DNA of 64,000 bases, taken from contig JAGGXX010000067.1 of NCBI GenBank assembly GCA_021162845.1, positions 60,345 to 124,344 on the forward strand. The letters are read 5' to 3'. The stretch is from Thermoprotei archaeon (GTDB lineage Archaea > Thermoproteota > Thermoprotei > QMSL01 > B3-G16). This document shows, piece after piece, positions 17,541 through 24,725 of this stretch. Each line of letters opens with the position of its first letter. Positions within the stretch are counted from its first letter, which is position 1. The notes under the pieces are model-generated. The model saw only the letters and a list, made by a program, of their open reading frames with translations. It was not told where the DNA came from and did no database searches. The position numbers and the translations under genes are program-made.

Positions 17541-17728
17541 AGATCAGGTATCCACACGGGATCTATTAAAGCTCGCGCATATAACAAAGTCCTAAGAAAA
17601 AGCCTATGGATGACGAGCAGGCCTGTTCAATATGCCCTATTGATATTATAAGGATAAGGATATCGAAAAATTAGAGGGAAAAATTATACGTCAATTTCTT
17701 AGATAATGATGAGTTAAAACTCATGTAG

Positions 17729-17777
17729 ATGATGAGTACACCCGGCACAGATAGGTGAAGAGAACTTACCCGGCTGA
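17729..17777 (+). ncRNA. C/D-box sRNA (2'-O-methylation guide), candidate
   Basis: The order and spacing fit an archaeal C/D sRNA exactly. C box ATGATGA is at 17729-17735, then a 12-nt guide, D' CAGA at 17748-17751, a 3-nt spacer, C' GTGAAGA at 17755-17761, a second 12-nt guide at 17762-17773, and D box CTGA at 17774-17777. Guide 2 (gaacttacccgg) is complementary to CCGGGUAAGUUC, which resembles the helix 71 region of 23S rRNA (GGGUAAGUUCCG). A TATA-like aaattatac at 17681-17689 lies about 40 bases upstream of the C box. D' differs from CUGA by one base. Confidence 0.7.
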
Positions 17778-17828
17778 TCTTCAACCTTAATAAAGGGAGC
17801 CTCCCATATAGGCATTATAGGCGATCTC

Positions 17829-18122
17829 ATGAGGGGGAAGATCAGGAAGCTTCAAGGCATAGTCGTGAAGATAGTTAAGACCGATGAGTCTAAGGAGGAT
17901 GAAGAGGGGAATAGATGGCAAAAATGCATATTCGTTGTGGAGCTCACGGGCTTTAGTAAGAGGACGCCGGATGAGAAAATACCAGACGAGTTAAGGGGGG
18001 CTAAGGTGAAGGTCGTGAGGTGGTGTTGTTTTGATTGGCACTACAGGACGGGGGTAAGGGTTACCTTAACACCAGAGGAGACAGAGGCTGTTCTTAAGGG
18101 AAAGCTGGACTTAACTTCCTGA
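17829..18122 (+). CDS. Conserved hypothetical protein, possible OB-fold
   Basis: I do not recognise this 97-residue protein. It is rich in alternating beta strands (QGIVVKIVKTD, KCIFVVELTGF, AKVKVVRWCCFDWHYRTGVRVTL) and ends in a short helix. That pattern could be an OB-fold or another small barrel. The two adjacent cysteines in RWCCFDW are unusual but do not form a zinc motif. It has its own TATA-like element (cttaataaa, near 17786). It lies between the sRNA and the corrinoid-protein gene. The frame is intact and the charge pattern is that of a real gene. Confidence 0.65.
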   Translation: MRGKIRKLQGIVVKIVKTDESKEDEEGNRWQKCIFVVELTGFSKRTPDEKIPDELRGAKVKVVRWCCFDWHYRTGVRVTLTPEETEAVLKGKLDLTS

Positions 18123-18135
18123 GAGCCCCATGAAA

Positions 18136-18178
18136 GGCTTTTAAGTTATATGCATTCATGTGTTAGGTGGGGGTTGTG
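18136..18178 (+). promoter_or_regulatory. Promoter and ribosome-binding site of the corrinoid-protein gene
   Basis: A TATA box, tttaagttatat, lies at about 18139-18150. It predicts transcription starting near 18170. The Shine-Dalgarno-like taggtggggg sits about 8 bases before the ATG at 18180. Transcription starting there excludes the upstream in-frame ATG at 18150, which falls inside the TATA box. This fixes the shorter protein as the product. Confidence 0.6.
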
Positions 18179-18179
18179 T

Positions 18180-18833
18180 ATGAGCGAGGGGGAGTTGCTT
18201 GATAGGATTAAGCGTTTGCTAGCTGACATCGAGATTGATAAGGTTAAGGATGCTGTCGAGGAAGCACTGAAGGCCGGGATACCAGCGATAAGGATAATAG
18301 AGGAGGGGCTAGCGGAGGGAATGAGGATTGTGGGCGATAGGTTCGAGAAGGGCGAGTACTTCCTAGCGGAGCTGGTGGCGGCTGGGGAGACCTTCAAGGA
18401 GGCAATGGAAGTATTGAGACCTAAGCTAATGGAGGAGGGCAGTACGGTTAAGAAGCTTGGCAAGGTCGTGATAGGTACTGTTAGGGGCGATCTCCACGAT
18501 ATTGGTAAGAGCATTGTGGCTACGATGCTTGAGAGTGCTGGCTTCGAGGTCTATGATCTGGGTGTTGACGTATCTCCTGAGGAGTTCGTTAGGAAGGCTA
18601 AGGAGGTTAATGCTGATATCGTGGCTATGTCGGCCTTGTTGACCACGACCATGATTGAGATGAAGAACGTTATTGAGGAGCTGAAGAAGGCCGGGATCAG
18701 GGATAAGGTTAAGGTCATAATTGGCGGTGCTCCCGTGACCGAGGAGTTCGCCAAGGAGATTGGCGCCGACGCCTATGCGGAGGATGCAGTGAAGGCAGTA
18801 GAAGTGTGCAAGAGATTAGTAGGGGGATCATAG
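18180..18833 (+). CDS. Methyltransferase corrinoid protein (MtaC/MtbC/MttC family)
   Basis: This 217-residue protein has the two-domain methyltransferase corrinoid layout. A four-helix cap covers residues 1-90 (AGIPAIRIIEEGLAEGMRIVG...FLAELVAAGETF). A Rossmann B12-binding domain follows, with the base-off signature D-L-H-D-I-G-K at about residue 105, where His ligates cobalt, and the downstream SALLTTTM and GGAP motifs. Relatives carry methyl groups from methanol, methylamines or other methyl donors. No substrate methyltransferase, reactivase or MtbA-type partner is nearby. The function here is therefore unassigned beyond methyl carriage. Confidence 0.9.
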   Translation: MSEGELLDRIKRLLADIEIDKVKDAVEEALKAGIPAIRIIEEGLAEGMRIVGDRFEKGEYFLAELVAAGETFKEAMEVLRPKLMEEGSTVKKLGKVVIGTVRGDLHDIGKSIVATMLESAGFEVYDLGVDVSPEEFVRKAKEVNADIVAMSALLTTTMIEMKNVIEELKKAGIRDKVKVIIGGAPVTEEFAKEIGADAYAEDAVKAVEVCKRLVGGS

Positions 18834-18838
18834 GACTC

Positions 18839-20458
18839 TTAAGCCTTCGATTCGTTAATTACTTTCTCTACTATGCCTATGGCCCTACAGCGCCCATCCC
18901 TTAGAAGAACCCTCATCCCAGGCTCGATGTACCAGGGTCTTTGTCTCATGGAGCTCTTCCTGCCCCTATACTGAAATGCTAGTCGGACTAAGCCTATGTC
19001 TCCCGTACGCAACAAGTTTCGGCCACGCTCATTCTTTATCTTTCGGAAGATCACTGGCCATCGAATAGAGTGAACATGGGCGACCGTTTGATAGCCCTCT
19101 CTTATCGTAGTTGGATGATGCAGGATCCAGAGCTTAGCCTTAAATTCCAGGACGTTAACGGGTTTTAAGTCCTTAGATGCTAGGACCATGCCTTTCTCCA
19201 CTTCATCCCTTGATATCCCATCTATAGCCAGCGTGGCGTATTGTCCAGCGATGGCCCTATCGACATCTATGTCATGAACCCTTATCGAGCGAATGCGCGT
19301 TAAGCGCCAGCTTGCATCATCTAAGGGACCTATAAGCACTTCATCCCCCTTAGCTACGTGCCCTCTTAACACTAATCCTCCTACTATCAGGCCCTTCCCC
19401 TTGGGATTCCAGATCTCATCCACATAAAGAAGGAAGGGCTTATTTAGATAAAGCTCGAAACGCCTATGTTTAGGAAGGCTGTTAAGATACCTTAAAAGAG
19501 GTTCTAGCCCTCTTCCCGTCACATTAGAGACCTCGAATATCGGCACGAAGCGCCTGAGGGTTAACTTAGCTAGGGACTCTATGGGTTCCTGTGAAACCTG
19601 CACCCGAACGGGTATGTACTTGAAGCGCTTTATTATCCTAGTTATGTTCTCGACGGCTTTTTCAGCAAGCTCATCTGAGGGCACTAGGTCTCTCTTTGTG
19701 AAGACTATGAAGAAAGGCATGTTCAGGACTATGGCTAATCCCAAGTGCTCCCTGGCCAGAGGATATCGATCAAAGTGTAGGGCTTGGGAGTAGGAAATTA
19801 CGTACATGACATAGTCCGCCATAGAGGCCATAAGCCCTCTAGCTGTCGTGCGTAAGTAGCGCTCATGTCCACCTAGGTCTACGAAGCGTATAACCTTGGA
19901 TGAATGCCTCGCTATTTCAGCTTCATCTTCAGGCACGAGATAGTTGACCACTGAACCATCAGATGCAAAGCCTAATAGAACTCTGGCTATGCTACTCGTA
20001 CGTCCGAATTTTATCTCGTGCGGATAGCGTGAGACGAAAGGTAAAAGACGGCCTCGCCCATCATCCAATTCGCCCGTTATGAGCGCCGCTATGAGCGTCG
20101 TCTTTCCAGCATCAACGTTACCTAGCGTGACCACACAGACCTCTTCCTTAGGAAGTATACTCTTCTCCCTTAAGAGGATCCTTAAGACCGGCTTACCTTG
20201 AACGTATATGAGCTCCTTTGCAACTACGATGGCTGAAGCGCGCTTAGCCACTTCAAGCAGTATATTAAAGGACTCCTCTAGGTCGATTTTGCTAAGTCCA
20301 AGAGGAGTACCTTTATCGCTTATGCCAAGGAAGTATGTAGCTACCCCACCACCTTCCTTAAGACGGTATCTCAACTGGGAAGCCAACTCCTCTACCCTAT
20401 CAGGGTTTAAGCGCGACTTATATTCGATGTTGCCTACTTCAGACTCAGGTTCCATCAC
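18839..20458 (-). CDS. GTPBP1/2-like translational GTPase
   Basis: This 539-residue protein is an EF-Tu/EF1A-type GTPase of the archaeal COG5258 group. G1 is GNVDAGKTT (residues 113-121), switch region PHEIKFGRTSSIA, G3 DLGGHERYLRTT and G4 TKRD in place of NKxD. Beta-barrel domains II and III follow (KGLIVGGLVLRGHVAKGDEV and the C-terminal PGMRVLLRDGRCRAIG). Eukaryotic GTPBP1 acts in ribosome rescue and mRNA decay; the archaeal role is unproven. It is convergent with the corrinoid gene, only 5 bases apart. Confidence 0.9.
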   Translation of the reverse strand: MMEPESEVGNIEYKSRLNPDRVEELASQLRYRLKEGGGVATYFLGISDKGTPLGLSKIDLEESFNILLEVAKRASAIVVAKELIYVQGKPVLRILLREKSILPKEEVCVVTLGNVDAGKTTLIAALITGELDDGRGRLLPFVSRYPHEIKFGRTSSIARVLLGFASDGSVVNYLVPEDEAEIARHSSKVIRFVDLGGHERYLRTTARGLMASMADYVMYVISYSQALHFDRYPLAREHLGLAIVLNMPFFIVFTKRDLVPSDELAEKAVENITRIIKRFKYIPVRVQVSQEPIESLAKLTLRRFVPIFEVSNVTGRGLEPLLRYLNSLPKHRRFELYLNKPFLLYVDEIWNPKGKGLIVGGLVLRGHVAKGDEVLIGPLDDASWRLTRIRSIRVHDIDVDRAIAGQYATLAIDGISRDEVEKGMVLASKDLKPVNVLEFKAKLWILHHPTTIREGYQTVAHVHSIRWPVIFRKIKNERGRNLLRTGDIGLVRLAFQYRGRKSSMRQRPWYIEPGMRVLLRDGRCRAIGIVEKVINESKA

Positions 20459-20498
20459 GAAGGCAGTGATCGGGGATGCATAAATAGGTAACTATGCC

Positions 20499-21221
20499 TT
20501 AAAAGTACTCCAGTAGGGACTTCCTAGGCTTGAAGGATATTAGGAAGATTTTGTTAAAGGCAGGTAATGATACATTATACACAGGCACTACATCTATGAA
20601 TGCCCTCTCGACATGGCTCTTATGAGCATGGCCGTGGATTACGATTAATGGTTTATATTGCTCGACCACTTTTTCTAGACGTCTGGATCCCATATATGGC
20701 CATATCCTAGGAGGCTCCCCTTTCAACGTCTTATATGTAGGTGAATAATGTGTAACTAAGATCGTAGGATGCGGCGAGCTGCGGAGCAGCGTCTTAAGCT
20801 TAACCAGTCTCTGGAGATATATTTCTCTAATATTAGGAATATTTCTCCTTTGCCAGGGAGTAGGATTATCGAGAACGCCACGCGAGCCTATGATGCGTAA
20901 TGTGATGTTGCCTACTTGAAGATCGTAGAACTCGTCATTAAGCCATATGATGTCCGGGTTATCCATCTTTAGGCGATCCTCTATCTCTTCGTAATCTTCG
21001 TTGCCGAACACCGCTATTATGGGACCCTTGAACTTCTCCTTGATGAGTTCAAACACAGCTCTAGCTTCTCGTGCTTTGCCCCTTTCTACTATATCCCCGG
21101 CAATGATGAAGGCTACACACGAATCTAATTCGATCTTACTAAGAGCTGAGCGAAAGGCATTTAAAAAACGAGGTGCATGGATATCCGCTACGGAGGCCAA
21201 CGTAAGCGAAGACGAACTCAT
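20499..21221 (-). CDS. Icc-type metallophosphoesterase (COG2129)
   Basis: This 240-residue protein carries the calcineurin-like motifs ADIHAP (residues 12-17), AGDIVERGK, FGNEDYEE and HGHAHKS, with the LVTHYSP motif. The size and first motif fit the archaeal COG2129 phosphoesterases rather than the short YfcE type at 12293. The substrate is unknown. Its start at 21221 is divergent from the deaminase gene with about 67 bases between, so one short region must hold both promoters. Confidence 0.88.
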   Translation of the reverse strand: MSSSSLTLASVADIHAPRFLNAFRSALSKIELDSCVAFIIAGDIVERGKAREARAVFELIKEKFKGPIIAVFGNEDYEEIEDRLKMDNPDIIWLNDEFYDLQVGNITLRIIGSRGVLDNPTPWQRRNIPNIREIYLQRLVKLKTLLRSSPHPTILVTHYSPTYKTLKGEPPRIWPYMGSRRLEKVVEQYKPLIVIHGHAHKSHVERAFIDVVPVYNVSLPAFNKIFLISFKPRKSLLEYF

Positions 21222-21288
21222 CCCAGATCAGGATACTGGAGAGCGGATTAATAAGACTTTTACCTATAGGATGTTGCTGGGAACGCAT

Positions 21289-22587
21289 ATGAGGGCGACG
21301 ATCCTTCTCAAGAATTGTAGTTGGGTAATAACGATGAATCCTAGAGAACCCATCATTAAGGGGGCTTCCATTTATGTGGAAGATGGAATACCCTCGGTAG
21401 TAAAGGATAGGGTCGAAGCGGATATTGTCATTAATGGTAAGGGAAAAGCGGTGCTCCCAGGCCTTATAAATGCGCATACACATGCTCCCATGAGTCTCTT
21501 TAGAGGACTCGCGGAGGATCTGCCCCTTGAAAGATGGCTACGAGAGAAGATCTGGCCCCTGGAGGCTAAATTAAAGCCCAGGGACTGTTACGTGGGGGCC
21601 CGCCTAAGCATCCTGGAAATGTTGAAGACAGGAACTGTGGGGTTTGTGGACATGTACTGGTTTAGTAGGGAAATCTTAAAGGCTGCCACTGAGGCGGGTA
21701 TTAGAGCGCTGATCACCTATGGAATGCTAGATTTGGGCGATGCCGAGCGGAGGGAAAGGTCGTTAAAGGATGCTAAGGAGTTCATAGAGTACGGCCGGAA
21801 GCTAGGTGAAGAGAGGGTAGGCGTAGGGTTAGGACCCCATGCCCCCTACACGTGTTCCAGGGAAATGTTAGAGGCCGTTAGGGATCTAGCGGATAAGGAG
21901 AAGGTACCCATACATATCCATGTAGCCGAAACCAGGCATGAGCAGGCCGAATTTGAGAAGAAATACGGGATGCGAGAGGTGGAGTATCTAGCTAAGATAG
22001 GCTTCCTCGGTGAAGACGTCAGCATAGCTCACGGGGTCTGGCTCACGAGAAGAGAGATTAGGGAATTAGCCGAGTATGACGTCAAGGTGGTCCACTGCCC
22101 GATATCTAATCTCAAGGTCGCAGTGGGCGGTATAGCCCCGGTTGTGGAGATGATTAAATCCGGGGTAAGCGTAGCCCTAGGGACGGATGGAGCTGCTAGT
22201 AACAACTCCTTGGACATGTTTGAGACCATGAAGATAGCAGCTCTACTTCAAAAGCATCACCACTGGAATCCAGCGATACTGAACGCCACCACAGTCCTAT
22301 CGATGACAATCCATGGAGGCAGTAGGATCCTTGGAAGGGACATGCGCATAGATGGAGAGGCTAAATGCGACATAGTAACCCTCGACCTCAGGAGGCCACA
22401 TATGACACCAGTTCACTCAGGGGAGACGCTCATCAATCACATGGTCTATTCATCAAGAGGAAGCGATGTAAGGGAAGTGATAATTGACGGTCAATTAGTG
22501 GTGTATAACGGAAAAGTCCTTACAATGGTGGAGGAGGAGGTACTTAAAGAAGCACAGGATACGGCTGAGGACATCATTAGGAGATAG
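21289..22587 (+). CDS. mtaD: 5'-methylthioadenosine/S-adenosylhomocysteine deaminase
   Basis: This 432-residue amidohydrolase has the metal site HTHAP (His63, His65), then HIHVAET, AHGVWL and GTDGAASNNSLDMF, as in MtaD/TrzN-like deaminases. It converts MTA or SAH to the inosine forms, consistent with a SAM-using cell that lacks SAH hydrolase-only recycling. The frame is open further upstream, to 21001, but that extension runs antisense through the phosphoesterase gene. The family starts with M-x-A-x-I-L-I-K-N, matching the ATG at 21289. Its stop overlaps the next minus-strand gene by 11 bases. Confidence 0.9.
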   Translation: MRATILLKNCSWVITMNPREPIIKGASIYVEDGIPSVVKDRVEADIVINGKGKAVLPGLINAHTHAPMSLFRGLAEDLPLERWLREKIWPLEAKLKPRDCYVGARLSILEMLKTGTVGFVDMYWFSREILKAATEAGIRALITYGMLDLGDAERRERSLKDAKEFIEYGRKLGEERVGVGLGPHAPYTCSREMLEAVRDLADKEKVPIHIHVAETRHEQAEFEKKYGMREVEYLAKIGFLGEDVSIAHGVWLTRREIRELAEYDVKVVHCPISNLKVAVGGIAPVVEMIKSGVSVALGTDGAASNNSLDMFETMKIAALLQKHHHWNPAILNATTVLSMTIHGGSRILGRDMRIDGEAKCDIVTLDLRRPHMTPVHSGETLINHMVYSSRGSDVREVIIDGQLVVYNGKVLTMVEEEVLKEAQDTAEDIIRR

Positions 22588-22903
22588 CACATGTATTCCC
22601 CTTCATAAGCTCCTCGAGCTCGCGTTGTACCTCCTCCTGCGATCTCCCGCTTTCCAATAACTGATAATTCGCGTAACCAGGCTTTCTTGAAGATAGCGAT
22701 ACCCCTTTGAGCTCCACAGCCCTCATGGTAGGATGCGTTTTCACAGCTATAAATGCCCTCACTATGTTCGCGATAGTGGCTTCCTGAAATACTAGAATTG
22801 TTCCATTCTTTAGATGTAGGACCACACGAACATGCTTATGATTAAGGGGAACTCCAATTATCGCACGTTCTACATCCGAGTTCTTGATCACAAGCTTAGA
22901 CAA
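22577..22903 (-). CDS. Conserved hypothetical protein next to the diphthamide-type ATP pyrophosphatase
   Basis: This 108-residue protein is unrecognised. It has mixed alpha/beta character with no cysteines in a metal motif, a conserved-looking FQEATIANIVRAFIAVKTHP helix, and a charged C-terminal helix. Its start codon lies inside the end of the upstream ATP-pyrophosphatase gene (8-base overlap), so the two are almost certainly co-translated. A helper or partner role in that modification is possible but is inference. The 3' end overlaps the convergent mtaD gene. Confidence 0.7.
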   Translation of the reverse strand: MSKLVIKNSDVERAIIGVPLNHKHVRVVLHLKNGTILVFQEATIANIVRAFIAVKTHPTMRAVELKGVSLSSRKPGYANYQLLESGRSQEEVQRELEELMKGNTCAIS

Positions 22904-23594
22904 GCTCTCGCACCTTCGGCTTTAATTTCGCATCTCTGATAATAAGCTCTCCGTAATCACCATACCAGCGGATCTCATGAGCGCATATTTCTATGGAATG
23001 AGAGAAATGAGGGGCGTCCAAAACGAAGGTCTCTAGCTCACCACCTTCACCTGCCGGATTGACGTCGTATTTATCCTTTAACCTCTTAAGCACACGTAAC
23101 ATATCCTGATCAAGTAACCTCCCTAGATGCTCCTTCCTTAACCCTAAGGCGTAAACCCCAACTATTAGGACCTTAAAACCCAGCTTTAACAAATCCTCGA
23201 TTAAAAGAAGGGGGTCTTTACCCCATAAAGGCGCGTAGCTCTTCAACCCCAATGCATCACAGAGGCGCTCTAAGTTGAAACGCTGATACTCAGATGATAT
23301 CGCACCAAAGACCACGCCATCTACTCGATACTCAAGAATGGCCTTTCTCATGAGCTTCTCTAAATCGCTTATCTCGCTTCCTTTCTCGCCCTCTGTATGT
23401 TGTATTATAAGGGGGATGCCCATCGCCCTAGCTTGCAGGCGTACCCACTTAACATTGGGTACGTGGAACATCCAGGAATCGGAACGATGAGGGATCATGG
23501 TCAGGATACAGGAGATCGTGAAGCCCTGACACTCCATTAAGTAAAGGGCTAGATTACCGTCCTTGCCTCCTGATGATAAAGCGGCCAGTTTCAT
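22896..23594 (-). CDS. Diphthine-ammonia ligase-like ATP pyrophosphatase (Dph6 family)
   Basis: This 232-residue protein belongs to the ATP_bind_4/COG2102 family. The N-terminal PP-loop reads LSSGGKDGN, where most relatives have SGGKDS. The family-specific core GVVFGAISSEYQRFNLERLCDALGL follows (motif residues Ser-Glu-Tyr and Arg), then PLWGKDP. Dph6 makes the final amidation of diphthamide on elongation factor 2. The Ser-to-Gly change at the last loop position is worth noting but the neighbouring residues are intact. It is followed by a small overlapping partner gene. Confidence 0.88.
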   Translation of the reverse strand: MKLAALSSGGKDGNLALYLMECQGFTISCILTMIPHRSDSWMFHVPNVKWVRLQARAMGIPLIIQHTEGEKGSEISDLEKLMRKAILEYRVDGVVFGAISSEYQRFNLERLCDALGLKSYAPLWGKDPLLLIEDLLKLGFKVLIVGVYALGLRKEHLGRLLDQDMLRVLKRLKDKYDVNPAGEGGELETFVLDAPHFSHSIEICAHEIRWYGDYGELIIRDAKLKPKVRELV

Positions 23595-23702
23595 AGTGAT
23601 CTTCAGGTCGAAGATATCCTATACAGCTTAATTAACTTAGACCCTTGGAGAGTTTAATGATACGTTTTTAACTTAGTCTTAGAAGGAATAATGGGTGATC
23701 AA

Positions 23703-24725
23703 ATGCCTCTCACAGTCGTCGTAGGTGGATTTTTCGGAGATGAAGGTAAGGGTAAAGTGGTTTCCTACTTAGCTAAGAGAGACCGTGTGGATATTGCAGT
23801 AAGAACAGGATCCGTGAATGCAGGACATACGGTAATGGTTAACGGCAATGTATTTAAGCTTAGGATGATCCCAAGTGCTTTTATTCATAAGGAAGCGAGG
23901 CTTCTTATAGGGCCTGGTGCTAACGTGAATCCAACTATATTCCTTAAGGAGGTAGAGGAGTTAGGCGTAAGGGATAGAGTCGGCGTCGATTATCAATGTT
24001 CGATAATCGAGGAACAGCACATAATAAGGGATAGGAGTGATGCGCATTTGGCCAAGAAGATAGGAAGCACGGGGCAAGGGGTAGGACCGGCCATTGAGGA
24101 TAGGGTCAGGAGGATAGCGAAGCTAGCTAGGGACATAGGGGATCTAAAGCCTTATCTCACAGATGTGCCCCTTGAAGTTAATAGGGCTCTAGATAATGGT
24201 AAATACGTGCTCTTGGAAGGAACGCAAGGCATTTTCCTATCGTTATACCATGGGACGTATCCATATGTCACATCCAGGGATACGTCCGCTGCTGCAGTGT
24301 GCAGCGAGGTCGGTGTAGGGCCTACGAGGGTTAATGATGTGATAGTGGTCTTTAAGGCATACGTAACCAGGGTCGGAGGAGGGCCCTTGGAAGGGGAGTT
24401 ATCACTAGAGGAGGCGAAGAGGAGGGGCTGGTTTGAGAAAGCCACGGTCACGGGTAGGATAAGGAGGGTTGCTCCATTCAACTTCAAGTTAGCCAGAAGG
24501 GCGGTGATGATAAATGGCGCTACGCAGATCGCCCTAACTAAGCTGGATATCCTCTTCCCTGACTCCCGAGGAGTCAAGGAGTTCGATGAACTAGGTAGCG
24601 AGGCTAAGAAGTTTATAAGCAAGATAGAGAAGGAGCTGGGAGTCCCAGTGACCCTAATAGGAACGGGACCCGATGTAGATGAGATGGTGGATAGGAGAGA
24701 GGAGCTAGGACTTCGCAGAAAGTAA
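23703..24725 (+). CDS. purA: Adenylosuccinate synthetase, archaeal short form
   Basis: This 340-residue protein shows GDEGKGK at residues 12-18, VNAGHTV with the catalytic His, TQGIFLSLYHGTYPYVTSRDT and the AlaLeuThrLysLeuAsp base-recognition strand. It joins IMP and aspartate in AMP synthesis. At about 340 residues it is the compact archaeal version, about 90 residues shorter than bacterial PurA. The ATG at 23691 is in frame, but GGTGATC at 23694-23700 is a perfect archaeal Shine-Dalgarno for the ATG at 23703, so that start is chosen. Confidence 0.96.
   Translation: MPLTVVVGGFFGDEGKGKVVSYLAKRDRVDIAVRTGSVNAGHTVMVNGNVFKLRMIPSAFIHKEARLLIGPGANVNPTIFLKEVEELGVRDRVGVDYQCSIIEEQHIIRDRSDAHLAKKIGSTGQGVGPAIEDRVRRIAKLARDIGDLKPYLTDVPLEVNRALDNGKYVLLEGTQGIFLSLYHGTYPYVTSRDTSAAAVCSEVGVGPTRVNDVIVVFKAYVTRVGGGPLEGELSLEEAKRRGWFEKATVTGRIRRVAPFNFKLARRAVMINGATQIALTKLDILFPDSRGVKEFDELGSEAKKFISKIEKELGVPVTLIGTGPDVDEMVDRREELGLRRK

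Noticed and set aside
21001..21288. N-terminal extension of the MtaD reading frame.
   Set aside because: It runs antisense through the phosphoesterase gene, and family members start at the ATG at 21289.
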